NCBI GenBank assembly: GCA_028023455.1
Contig: JAQFVV010012529.1
Span: forward strand, 1,304,001-1,368,000
DNA length: 64,000 nt
Direction of reading: 5' to 3'
DNA from: Epiperipatus broadwayi
Taxonomy: Eukaryota > Onychophora > Udeonychophora > Euonychophora > Peripatidae
Both the position numbers and the translations under genes were made by a program. Of the stretch, positions 36,998 through 48,360 are shown one piece after another (the stretch's first letter is position 1; every line of letters begins with the position of its first letter). The notes beneath the pieces are model-generated. The model saw nothing but the letters and a program-made list of their open reading frames with translations, ran no database searches and was not told the origin of the DNA.

Positions 36998-37964
36998 TAA
37001 GAAAATTTAGAAAATGTACCGGGCCATAAAAATGCATGAGTATAACCTTTGTCTCTATTCTCCCATCCATCCTTGGACCAAAGTTATCAAAATGTAAGGC
37101 AGTTGGCTGACCGATGCCTGCTATCTTCCATTGAATAACTACCCCCAAACATACCATGAACATGGAAGCCTAGAAAGACATACGATGGATCATCTCTACA
37201 TTGCAGTCTCAACCTGCTATATATCACTACACACCTTCAGTTATCGGTAACTTTAACTTTCACTTGCATTTTAACTTTCACCTCATAAATTTATGTCATT
37301 TATGTTTTATAATTGTATATATGTGTTTGAATTATATCATATGATATTTTAATATTTAATTAATTTTGATGTGTATGATAGCGATTCTTAATCTTATTAG
37401 GGTCTACATAAATCATTCATTTGAACAATCACCATTTTCTTTTGTAACGAAAGAAATGAGATTTCCTTTTTTATAGCCTGGAATGGAGAAATAATAAATT
37501 TTAATTTATATAATTTTTTTTCTTTATTTGTTTCACCAACTATAATGAATATGGAAATATTCAAAATTTATAACAAACTTTTTTCAATAAAAAAATCACT
37601 TTGTCCAATTCCCTTCTACCATATTTGTCCTATTAATGTATTTTGTTAAAAGAGAGCATATGCAGGAAGCACATTTGTCTTTTTGAAAATAACACAATGT
37701 CTCTTTAATTTATAATTAGAAACAAAAGACATGCAATTATACTGATTAAATCTTTTATTTTGTGTTTTAAAAGAAAAGATCCAAGCCTGCATTATTATGT
37801 TGTTATATGTTTCTTAAGTCAACCTGGGATTTACTCCTAATATATATATATATGTTTCTGTAGAATGTAAATAAATTAAACGTTCGTAATAATTGTTATA
37901 TGCAAAAGAGAGTGGTGACACAGTACATTTGAATATAAGTTAAAGTTTGAAATATTTGTTAGCT
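36998..37964. other. Non-coding stretch
   Basis: 37000-37260 is less AT-rich but gives no recognisable protein on either strand; the remainder is AT-rich with a TATATATATATATG microsatellite near 37840. Confidence 0.4.
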
Positions 37965-38776
37965 CCATGAAAAACTTGAGAGGGCGTAATTTTTATGTAA
38001 ATGAACACAAATATAATGTTACCAAGCCTTTTTTATTTATTTTCAACTTTAACATTATTTTTTAAAATGGAATAATTATGTTTTTAAATTACATTATACA
38101 TTTTAACGCCTTGCGACATTTTGCAAACTATTTTTAAACAATTTACGAAATGATATTATTTTATTAAAAAAAAAACATTATTTTTGAAAATACAAGAATT
38201 ACAATATTTTAAATTACATTCCACAAGTCAGCACTGTGTATGGGAGGGGTGTGTGATAGTTTTGCTGCTGATCAAACCAAGCTTACGATTTCCAAAACAA
38301 CATGCAACCTCAGCCATTTCATTTGACTCGTAGCTGTTCTCACGCAAACATGTCTTTTTGCGTGACTTGTGTGAACTGGTGCTTGCCCCGACCCTTTTAC
38401 AATTGTTTTCACATTCCATGATGTGTAGGGAAGCACAGGGATGGGCTTACAATTATAAGTATATACTAGTACATCAGTTAGGGTGTAAGATCACTATTAC
38501 AAAGGCATATTACAACAGTTTTGGCCACTTGAATTTCAAACACCCTCTTGACATATGGTAGCAATCTGTAAAGTGTGCACATTTGCATAGTGTTGCGAAG
38601 CACATCAGCAGGGCATAATATTGGTGTGCAATGCCATCTAAGTCTGCAATGGCTAATATGAACAGAATTGTTCTATAGGCCATAATTTTCTATGCAAAAG
38701 CACAGAAATATTGGGCCACGTAAACGGCATATTTCTGTGCATTTCAATAGAAATTACACCTCTTGTGGTTTCACAT
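37965..38776. mobile_element. Probable relative of the 17.3-kb inverted-end element
   Basis: The right end (GGCATATTTCTGTGC, AATAGAAATTACACCTCTTG) follows the same pattern as the right end of the 17.3-kb element (GGCATATTTCTAG, CTAGAAATCGCGCCTCTGG). The left end (TGAAAAACTTGAGAGGGCG) is a weak inverted counterpart. The interior 38230-38700 is much less AT-rich than its surroundings. It contains a 63-codon minus-strand frame (38419-38228) rich in Lys, Ser and Cys that I do not recognise. No target duplication was found, so the limits are approximate. Confidence 0.45.
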
Positions 38777-40123
38777 ACTAAGAGAAGACTACCAATTATT
38801 TTAATAGCGGATATTTTCTCAGTCTCATAAAATTTTGAATCATACTATTTTATATATGTTCATAATTAAGGTTTTGAGTTTAATGGTCATTTGACTACAT
38901 TTTTTTCATATTGTACTACTCAGTGATTCATGGGTGTCTCAGCACTTACTTATCACTCCTGTTTTTATTTCTTCATATGCTAACGCCTCTCTGGGATTGC
39001 ATTTGGTTGATATATTGAATCCCACAATTTTAAATACATAACTGGACACAAGCAATTATAGCTTGTTATTGAATTTGGTTCATGCTAGGGGAATGAGTTC
39101 CTTTTCTCTAATTACAGTTTAGAGATGGAATGCTATCCAGCCTCAAGTTAGTCTCAAATGAACCATCGTGCCTCGAGATTCACATTTTAAACTCACAAAT
39201 TTAATCACCAAGGACCACGGTATTTTTTATTATATATTTAAAACCTTGCTTTTATATGATCGAAATGTTATCATGTATATCTGAAAAATGTTAGTTGGGG
39301 TTTTTTCATTTTAGTTTTAAGAGTTAAAGTAGGGAACTACTTAAATATGTCCTAAATGGTATTTAATTAGTTTAACCAGTTATCTATACTTTATAATTTC
39401 ACCCTAGAGCTATAAATCACTGTCGCTTCAAATGAAAGTAACCTAGTTGCTGGCTCACCATATTATCATTTATAAGTACTAATTTAATTGTTTACACAAA
39501 TTATTGGATCTCACTTATATACTGTTGCAAGCAAAATAGCTTGCAGCACTTTTATTTAATTCTTAAATTGTTTTACTAAATAAATAATAAACTTTCCCCT
39601 ATATTTATATTCACTAGTATTATAACTGTACTGATTGTCTGCGTCATTATATGTATAAACCTGATTATCATCTGTTAAAATTCCCCTTTTTGGATCTCTT
39701 CTCTCCCTGACCACCAGACATACATTAAAGAATTAATCCTCATGAGGTTTGGGAAGTAAGTCACTTGGTAGTAATCTGGAGAAGTAGGCGATGTTTGAAC
39801 CCCTTCTGCCTATATCTCTAGGTTAGGTTAAAGCAGCTCTATTTTTTTATCTTTACAATATATAATATATTAGTGCAAAGTAACATAAAACAAAAAGGTT
39901 TCATGTTACATTGTAAATATTTAGAAAATAAAATGTTATTTGATTATTTTGTAGTTTTTTTTAATTGGGGGGGGGGGGTGTTTCTTTTGTAATTTTATAT
40001 ATTTAAGTTTTGTAGATTTAAATTTATAATAAATAAATTTGCAATTACAATAATAATTACATTTTAAAATATAAAAAGAGATTTTTTTTAAAAATAAAAA
40101 AAAAATCATTGTAAATGATTAAA
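38777..40123. other. Non-coding stretch
   Basis: Nothing recognised; 39700-39840 is less AT-rich. A 12-bp G run is at 39967-39978. Confidence 0.4.
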
Positions 40124-41496
40124 ATAATCAGGAATATATCAAATTTATTAAGCGCAAGCAGATAACATTGTAATAATGTGAAAGCTAAAACCTTCAAAAG
40201 ATGTGCTTTAAACATGCTTATGTGACAGCCAATCAGATGTAATAATGACTACATGTGGAACTCTTAATTCTAAAACACAAGTCAGAACTATAAGAAAAAG
40301 ATGGGCTCCACCTTCTTCTATGCTTAAATTTATATATAAATAAGCCAGACTCAAGCATTTCAAATTAAGAGTGTGAAGCTTAAAATACATTCACATTTAA
40401 TTCACTAAATATTATATATAAATAAACAATGTGAAATCTTTCGATTTACTACAAAGCAATTTTCAAATCTAATGAAATGATAGTAACAAATGTAAATATA
40501 TCAAATTTATTAAGCGCAAGCAGATAACATAATAATAACGTGAAAGCTAAAACCTTTGAAATATGCACTTTAAACATGCTTATGTGATAGTCAATCAGAT
40601 GTAATAATGACTACTAGTGGAACTCCCAATTCTAAAACACAAGTCACAATTATAAGAAAAAGATGGGACCCACCTTCTTCTATACCTAAATTTATATATA
40701 AATAAGCCAGACTCAAACATTTCGAATTAAGAGTGTGAAATTTAAAATACCTTCACATTTAATTCACTAAATATTATAAATAAATAAACATTGTGAACAT
40801 TTGTTACTATCATTTCATTAGATTTGAAAATTGCTTCGTAGTAAATCGAAAGATTTTGTGTTGTTTATTTATATACAACATTTAGTGAATTAAATGTGAA
40901 GATATTTTAAGCTTCACAATCTTAATTCGAAATGCTTGAGTCTGGCTTATTTATACATAAATTTAGGCATAGAAGAAGGTAGGTCCCATCTTTTTCTTAT
41001 AGTTCTGATTTGTGTTTTAGAATTGGGAGTTCCACATGTAGTCATTATTACATCTGATTGGCTGTCACATAATCATGTTTAAAGTGCATCTTTTGAAGGT
41101 TTTAACTTTCACGTTATTACAATGTTATATGCTTGCGCTTAATAAATTTGATATATTCATATTTGTTTTAATCATTTCATAAGATTTGAAAATTGCTTTG
41201 TAGTAATCGAAAGATTTTGCATTGTTTATTTATATATAATATTTAGTGAATTAAATGTGAAGGTATTTTAAGGTTCACACTCTTAATTCAAAATGCTTGA
41301 GTTTGGCTTATTTACATATAAATTTAGGCATGGAAGAAGGTGGGTCCCATCTTTTTCTTATAGTTCTGACTTGTGTTTTAGAATTGGGAGTGCCATGTGT
41401 AGTCATTATTACATCTGATTGGCTGTCACATAAGCATGTTTAAAGCGCATCTTTTGAAGATTTTAGCTTTCACGTTATTAATAATCAGGAATATAT
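40124..41496. repeat. Composite tandem/inverted element 2 with 16-bp direct-repeat flanks
   Basis: A 1341-bp insert (40140-41480) is flanked by perfect 16-bp copies of ATAATCAGGAATATAT (40124-40139 and 41481-41496). It consists of a complete forward unit of 362 bp (40140-40501), a truncated forward unit (40502 to about 40797), and two inverted units (about 40798-41150 and 41151-41480). Units share AAATTTATTAAGCGCAAGC, CAGCCAATCAGATGTAATAA, AAGAAAAAGATGGG and TAAATAAGCCAGACTC. The right end stops at CACGTTATTA and lacks the outer 32 bp of the unit, so the ends are not terminal inverted repeats. No ORF of note and no tRNA-type A/B boxes were seen. Confidence 0.85.
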
Positions 41497-42017
41497 TCAC
41501 TAATAAAAGCACACATTCATGTATTCACATTAATATAAGAAAGAAATAATCAAAGTAATAGAGAATTCAAATGTATTAAAGGAAAAATTCATGTTATTTG
41601 ATATATTACACCAAGTGTATCAATAATAATTATTCAAAATTTTATTTTAAAACCAGATGTACCTGGCCTTTGGCCTATGTAAAGGCTTTTTTTAATTGGT
41701 TGCTTTAACAAATTTTTTTAAAGATTTAATGTAAATTAAACAAAAGAATTGTTTGCTTTAACAAATTTTTTTTTGCTTTGCAGAATTACGTGCATTGAAC
41801 AAAAAGCTTGTAATTACATTAAGCCTCTAAATTAGCTGACTCAATTATTAATGATGGCATTAGCATGAACTATGCGATATCAAACTACATGTCTTCAATT
41901 ATATGTTAACCAAAACTAAATGTAAATTTGGTACATAGCATCTATTTATTCCTCTCATTAAATATCACATTTTAAACGTGAAATTATGTATTGAAATCAC
42001 ATTCGCTTCATGATTTA
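41497..42017. other. Non-coding stretch
   Basis: AT-rich; a motif TTGCTTTAACAAATTTTTTT occurs twice (about 41699 and 41754). No gene seen. Confidence 0.4.
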
Positions 42018-43055
42018 AATACTATACCGCTACTGAGCAGTGCTCATTATAATTGTTAATTACAATTACTAAAAAAAAAAAGAAGTTTAAAATTGATTAG
42101 TAAATAATAGAATCACTAAGTTGTCCGTAAATAACTGAGTAAAAACATCTCGTTTGAAAATAAATAAATTTATAGAAGTCTGAAGAGTTTTTCTTTATTA
42201 TTAGTTTAAAAGAAAATAATCTATAAAAGTATAAAGAGTTTTAAACTTTTGTATAAACATCATTTATCAGTAAAAGTTACAGTTAATTAGAAGGGAGAGA
42301 GGGTTTGGTTTAGAAATGTTAAAAATAAAAGTTTAAAGATTGATTGAAAGGGGGAGGAAATTAACTTAGAAAAATTAAAAGTATAACAGTTTAAACTATA
42401 AGATATTCTCTTTTTATTTGATTTAAAGGGAAAAAAAGGGTCATCTCTAAAAACTAAATGAGTCGATTTTAATCATATACATATGTAAATAGCGAATGAT
42501 TGTAAAAATTTAGAAGTATAATAAAATGTGTGCATGTTGATAAAATTATATATATGAAAGTTAAAAAATATTGTATACGCTCATAAGTGATGATAACAGA
42601 ATTAGCAATGACTACCAACTGAAAACAGGATTAAAATCTTATCAGAATGTAATCAAAAACAATTTCAACAATGGATATAGCTGGCGGATATGAAAACTAA
42701 TTAACAAACTGACAACAGGTCATCACATAAATAGACCAGTTTTTTATCGGTCAATTAGTTGAGTTCACAAAGAGATTAAATCAATCCGTCAATCAGTTTT
42801 ACAATCAGTCTTCAAAAATCAGTGGTTTTTTATGACAATGCAGTGTTAACCATTGTCAGAAACATACGGCCAGACCCTAGCCTTAGTGATGCATGCCTAA
42901 TAACTTGAAACTGCCAGAGATATCTAGCTGTTTTTACTTTCTAGTATCACAAAATAGTAATCATTAAACCTCCACAAAAACCTCAAATCCAAACGATTGG
43001 AAAAACTCTCCTAAAACAGCAAACAGAAGAATTTAACATCCAAAATCCTATAGAT

Positions 43056-43546
43056 CAGGGGTGGGCAAATAGCGGCCTGGGGGCCACATGTGGCCTGCTA
43101 AGAGTTTTATGCGGCCCTCCAAGACAATCAGAAAAATCCACCTTGAACTGAGATTTCCCTCCTGTGCATGGCTGAAAATTCATCTCGTATTTTCTGCTAG
43201 GATGGCCATGTCAATACACAAGCACAGTGTAGATACGATGTGCAGTGCTTTTCCAGTTGATCTGGTTAATTTCAATTTTGTCTTTGCATTTGTAAATATA
43301 TACATTTCCAACTTTAGTGAAACCATGAACCCTCCGAAAAAATGTAAAATCGGTGATGAATGTCATGTGTTTTATGAAGAATGGACAAATAAATATTTCT
43401 TTGGTAATACAGGCAATAAAGCAGTGTGTTTATTGGGTCATAAAAAAGGTGTGGCCCTCCGCTAACCTTCACTTCCACAAAGTGGCCCCAATGCAGCCCT
43501 CCACCAACCTCTGCGGCCCCCAAGCCAAAACAATTGCCCACTCCTG
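43056..43546 (+). mobile_element. hAT transposon deletion derivative with transposase start
   Basis: The ends CAGGGGTGGGCAAAT and TTGCCCACTCCTG are inverted repeats, and a perfect 8-bp duplication CTATAGAT flanks it (43048-43055 and 43547-43554). Subterminal GGCCC-rich blocks are typical of Charlie-like hAT elements. The homologous position in the LTR at 50218-52177 is uninterrupted, giving an independent empty site. Confidence 0.92.
43325..43465 (+). pseudogene. N-terminal remnant of a hAT transposase
   Basis: From the ATG at 43325 the frame reads MNPPKKCKIGDECHVFYEEW followed by TNKYFF, a KAVCL block and GHKK. This is the conserved start of Charlie/ZBED5-type hAT transposases, just before and into their BED-type zinc-finger region; the expected C-x2-C pair is already incomplete. 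After about 46 codons the frame runs into the right terminal sequence, so everything from the zinc finger onward, including the catalytic RNase-H-like domain, has been deleted. The element depends on a relative for movement. The same frame is open for 79 codons upstream of this ATG, but that part is subterminal transposon sequence. Confidence 0.7.
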
Positions 43547-44353
43547 CTATAGATAATGAATAACTTTTTTTAATTCTATTTCTGATATTAAAGTAGCCAT
43601 TGCAATAATTTGAAACCTCCAGATTCTATAAAACAAATGAATTCTATAGCATGCATAAACAAACTATTGATATGTGTGTTTTAAATGTTTTGTGTTTATT
43701 TAATATTCTTGTTATATTATATTGCGTGATTTATTAAGAGTGCATGTAGTTATATATAAAAATTATTGTTTAAGTTAAGAATTTATAGTAGTAGTTTCTA
43801 AAATATAATAGTAAACATTTTGTTAAAATAAATTAACTTAAAGCTTAATATTTGTCAGTCAATTCTTTTACCACTAAATAAAGTAACAGTATATTATATT
43901 ATCCTTTTTGATTGAGCTAATTGGGATATCTTAGGTGCTGAATTAGTTTGCCATCGTTCAAAGCATGTTATTTACTTTGGTTATTAACTGGCACTCAGGG
44001 TTTACTCCGAAAAAAAAAGTGCTTTGAAAGGTAGGTATTGAATTCGGCAGCTGAGAAGACATCTGTGTCCTGGAAATGTAAACGTAGTTGTATATCTGAT
44101 ATATATATATATAGCTCGGCTTGGATACAGGTACTTTTTGGGTATTTTTTTTTCTGCCTAAGCGGCCAGTGTGGAGCAATACTTAAATTGCATTGGTGCA
44201 GATCGAATTAATAAATAAGTGTATCATTTTTTGTATAAAAAAAAAGTTTTATAATTTTGCTTTCATACGTTTTTTATTTAAACAATTCAAATTCATGCTA
44301 GAGATTTTGCTATTTACTATACCGATCAAAATTAACCCCACCTGGTTCAATAC

Positions 44354-45429
44354 CTATTCAATTCTAGTTAAAAGCACATGCCCTGATTTTTTTCCAAGTG
44401 TTTTTTTTTTCTAGAAGTTTTATTTCATTACTGTAGAAATGTATCCAGCTGTGGTTTTTTAAATACATTTATTTTATCAGTTGCTTTAACAAATTACTTC
44501 CTTTGCATAAAATTGTTTGTAAGAAAATTATTACAATTTATTAATGATGGAACAAAGTAATTTTTTTCATTGCAAAATACGCCTCGTTATGAATTTGACG
44601 TTTGACAGCCTTCTGAAGAAACATTCATACATTCACCAATTAGATAAAAGAGAAAATAGGGATTAAGTATATAAGATAAATAATTAATTAAATAAAATTT
44701 TAACCAAATATATTTATTGCTTGGAAGCTTGAGTAACAAAAGTGTCAGAGCAAACTGTAATTCATGCACTATAAGCTACAGATTTTTCCACTCTGTCGCT
44801 GCACTAAACTATGCAGGGCAATAATGAATTAAAACAATACTAATAAGTTTACACTAAACTCTCATTACATCACTTCATTTTTATTGTTTTACCATATCTT
44901 TCTCTTGTTGTTTTATTCCCAACACTTTATTGTACCCTAAACTTACCTTTAATCCCATCTCTCAGTGATAAAACACTTTTTTTTTTACATGAATAATTTT
45001 TTCTTTTTTAAATTTGAAGTTACATATAGTATATTTTTGTTCTTAATCTTTGTGTGTATGTGTGTGTACTACATTAAATGAAGATTCAGTAACATGATTA
45101 TTAAATGTTATGAGCTTGTCAAATTTGACTTAATTTGTTGCAAGCAAACATGTTTGCATTCATGAGATAACTTTATCATTAATTCCTACTGTATTTTATT
45201 ATTGTTGAACTATATCCCAATTTAAAAAGCAATTAAGAACTGCACCAGCTATCAAAAATAATAAATAAGGTAGAAAATAATTTCAAAGAGCTACATATCA
45301 CTATTATTAAATCTTACATGATCTCCCATTACATTAAAATTTCTTTATCATGAAGAAGACTAATCGAAGAACATATAGAAAAATGTGATATGTATAAAAA
45401 GATAAAATCAGATAGGTTGTCAGTGTTTT
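44354..45429. other. Non-coding stretch
   Basis: AT-rich DNA between the solo LTR and the Tigger remnant; no gene or repeat boundary identified. Confidence 0.4.
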
Positions 45430-46036
45430 AATTGATATGTATAAGTCCAAAATTTCCGTTGATGAAAGTATTATTTTTGAAAAGATAATGATTTTATCAT
45501 GTTTAGTTATCAGGAATTTTATTCCATCCAGTAAATGGATAATGGGCTTAAGTATTGGCAAGGCCTGATTTGTGAGAAGTTTACCAGAAATGTTTAGGTG
45601 ACCATCTTTTTTATTAGAGGACAGTGAACTAAGGAATATTTATAATGCAGATAAGATCTGCAATGTTTTCTATTTAAAACATTACATTTTCAAAAGAGAA
45701 TATTATATGGTGGGAAAACCTGAAGAAAGTCTTAATATTTTATTTTCTGCTAATAATGTGGTAAGTATCAAACAAGTTCTAGTCTGCCAGAAAAATCTTC
45801 AGAACAGTAGTTTTTAAACAAAACCCAAAAATTACTAATCTAATACTACACTAACATTAATGCTATGGGTGATTGTAGATATTTTTTCATTATTTCTATA
45901 TTCATAAATGAAGTTTTGAATGTGTAAATTGTGAAGATTCTTTTCTTTGTGGATAATTGATTTCCATATTTAAAAAATATTAGACATTTTTTGACATGGT
46001 CTCTCATCCATTGATTTAGAGAGAATAAAGTGTTAT
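45430..46036 (+). pseudogene. Tigger/pogo-type transposase remnant
   Basis: Scattered open segments follow the order of a Tigger (TIGD-like) transposase. A piece resembling the second half of the CENP-B-type DNA-binding region (RNFIPSSKW, about 45511-45540) is followed by the first catalytic block IYNADK (about 45640-45657), a GKPEESLNILFSANN block (about 45718-45760) and a second-aspartate block ILFFVDN (about 45935-45957). Stops, lost residues (Glu or Thr after NAD) and frame changes show it is dead. A consensus-like AG at 45616 and GTAAGT near 45764 make part of it mimic an exon, but the residue pattern fits the transposase better. It is cut at 46037 by an RTE fragment. Confidence 0.6.
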
Positions 46037-46735
46037 AGACTGTAGAAGTTTGCTGTTAACTGAAAGAAGACACTTTGATTTTTTTGAGCTTTAAAGAAAC
46101 TGGGCAGGGAAACTTTCTAATGTGTATTCTTGTCATTGTAGTTGTTATTACAATTTACTATAATAAATTAACATGGATGGCCTTCTTCCAACATACATTA
46201 GCTGTTGTGGTTAGTTTATTAGCTTTTTACTTGTGAGTATAAAACCAAGAAATATCAGGGTTTTTTTCAGTTGCCTGTTAGATTTTAACTAAAATGTAAA
46301 GCGAGTTTTCTTGAAGGTAGAATTAATTTGTTTGTGAATGATCTTTTTTTTCTTCTGGGTATTTAAAATTATAGATAAAACTAAATTATGGTCTCTATTC
46401 TTAGGAAGCTGTAAAGTTGTCAGCCAAGACAATTGTGATTGGCAGCTGAATGCGGAGAGTGCTAAGAATACTCTGATTGTTACTGAGTCTGCCCTTCACA
46501 ACTGCAGATGAATTTCAAGTGAAGGAAATGAATTGGAAGAAGTACTATTTAATATTAAATGGGATATTGTTCCACTTTGTAAAGATAGAAGAAAAGGTGT
46601 AGAGACAATTGATTTTAAAAGTGACATGTATTTTAATGCAAAGACACAAATACTGCTTATAGAAGTGGAGTGTAATATTTATTATAAATAAAAAGTGAAC
46701 AAACAATCCTGTGGATATTGATATTATGTATATCA
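46037..46735 (+). mobile_element. 5' fragment of an RTE LINE
   Basis: The fragment matches the 5' untranslated region and first codons of the full-length RTE at 55770-59065, which lies on the other strand. Shared untranslated sequence includes GTTAACTGAAAG and AACATGGATGG. The coding part runs from IDKTKLW through SCKVV, NAESAKNTLI and ELEEVLFNIKWDI to RRKGVETIDFKS. It contains stops (for example after HNCR) and ends abruptly at the truncated LTR near 46735. A LINE missing its 3' end is not the usual truncation, so a later deletion is the likely cause. Confidence 0.8.
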
Positions 46736-46738
46736 GAT

Positions 46739-47822
46739 AGATTTTGGACGTTAAATTCTTCTGTTTGCTGCTTCAGGGGAGTTTTTCCAACTGGTTGGAT
46801 TTGAGATTTTTGTGAAGGTTTAATGATTATTATTTCATGGTACTAGAAAGTAAAGGCAGCTAGTTATCTCTGGCAGTTTCAATTTATTAGGCATGCATCA
46901 CTTTTCTTGGGCAGGTCGGCTGTTTCATTGGACTAAGGCTAGAGCCCAGCCATATGCCCTCAATGGCTGCTATTACTACATTGTTATGAAAAACACTGAC
47001 TTTGGATGTGTGGAGAAACTGATTGACTGCTTGATTTAAACTGATTGTGAACTTAACTGTCATTTTGTTAATTAGTTTTTATATCCACCAGCTATATCCA
47101 TTGGTGAAATTCGTCCAGTGTTTTTGATTACATTCTGATAAGATTTTAATCCTGTTTTCAGTTGGGAGCCATTGCTAATTCTGTTTTTATATCATTTATG
47201 AGCATATACAATATTTTTTAATCTTCATATATCATTTTATCAACATGCACACATTTTACTATACTTCTTTATTTTTACAATCATTCGCTATTTATGCATG
47301 TATATATTTAAAATCGACTTGTTATTTAGTTTTTAAGACCCTTTTTTTTCTTTAAATCAAATAAAAAGAGAGTATCTTATAGTTTAAACTGTTATACTTT
47401 TAATTTTTCTAAGTTAATTTCCTCCATCTTTCAATCAATCTTTAAACTTTTATTTTTAACATTTCTAAACCAAATCTTCTCCCCTTTAACTAATTAATTG
47501 TAACTTTTATCGATAAATGACATTTATACAAAAGTTTAAAACTCTAAACTTTTATAGATTCTTTTTTTAACAAAGTGCATTTTGTTTAAACTAATAAAAA
47601 CTCTTTAGATCTTTATAAATGTATTTATTTTCAAACAAGTTGTTTTTACTCAGTTATTTATGGATAACTTAGTGATTCTATTATTTACTAATCAATTTTA
47701 AACTTTCGAGTTATTTAAGAAAATTTTTATTTTTGAATAATTATACATTTTTTATTTATCTTAAAAAATTGCACACAGCAATTTTAATATTGCATTGCTC
47801 ATTAGTGGTATATTATACCACC
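46739..47822 (-). repeat. Truncated 3' LTR of the long-LTR element
   Basis: Matches 50989-52177 in the same orientation, from AGATTTTGG to GCTCATTAGTGGTATA. The last 770 bp or so of the LTR (equivalent to 50218-50988) are missing. A purine-rich AGAGGGTGG precedes it on the minus strand, a possible polypurine tract. Confidence 0.75.
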
Positions 47823-47879
47823 CTCTGTTTGAGAGTAAAATGCATCTTTTGACCATTTTATCTCTGATAACTTCTTTAT

Positions 47880-48360
47880 TAACTCTGAATTATTTGCATT
47901 AATTTTTTATTTTTCTAAGTTTACTTTCTTAATATCTGGACTATACATGCGAAGGGCAATCTTCTCTGATTGCGCTTTTCTTCCCTCTAATGCTGCCGAC
48001 ATTGCTTACAATGATCTTGTACTGAATGATGACCTCCGGGACAGCACTATTTTTGTGATACAGGGATCTTAAAATGAGGCGGATGCAGAATATGCTGGCT
48101 TATACCAGCATACGTGTATGTGAAACGAAGCTTCATTTGCTGATTTTTCCTACCAGACTTTGAAAAAGATCACTACGAATAGCAGGATTAATCTATTGTC
48201 CAATTCAACGTACACTTTGGAAACAGTGCATGAGATATGGGGATTCCCCCAAAGAAGTGATTCACGGCTTTCTCTGGTTGTTCCCAGTACACATTTTTAA
48301 ATAGAGTGGGGACTTTTCCCTGAGAAATGATTCCTAACAGTTCATTACAGGTACTAATTT
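47880..48360 (-). pseudogene. Unassigned coding-like remnant before the 3' LTR
   Basis: This is clearly less AT-rich than the flanks. The minus strand has open pieces reading VPTLFKNVYWEQPEKAVNHF and GIPISHALFP, then after a frame change GRKNQQMKLRFTYTYAG. They do not match RT, RNase H, integrase or envelope motifs that I recognise. It may be an extra gag-side or accessory gene of the long-LTR family, broken by stops. Confidence 0.35.

Larger units (their letters stand above)
42023..44348 (+). mobile_element. Solo LTR of the long-LTR family, split by a hAT element
   Basis: About 1.83 kb (excluding the inserted hAT) matches the minus-strand LTR at 50218-52177 along its whole length, in opposite orientation. 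It starts TATACCGCTACTGAGC and ends ACCTGGTTC. The 5-bp repeat AATAC flanks it (42018-42022 and 44349-44353). No primer site follows, so it is best read as a solo LTR left by LTR-LTR recombination. An AATAAA signal is at 44210-44215, about 135 bp before the end. Confidence 0.75.

Noticed and set aside
39780-39840. tRNA-derived SINE promoter box
   Set aside because: GTTTGAACCCC resembles a B box only loosely, with no A box or tRNA-like fold upstream.
45617-45763. Possible exon with acceptor TTTTTATTAG and donor GTAAGT
   Set aside because: The open frame matches the catalytic region of a Tigger transposase (IYNADK ... ILFSANN) with further remnants upstream and downstream, so the splice-like signals are coincidental.
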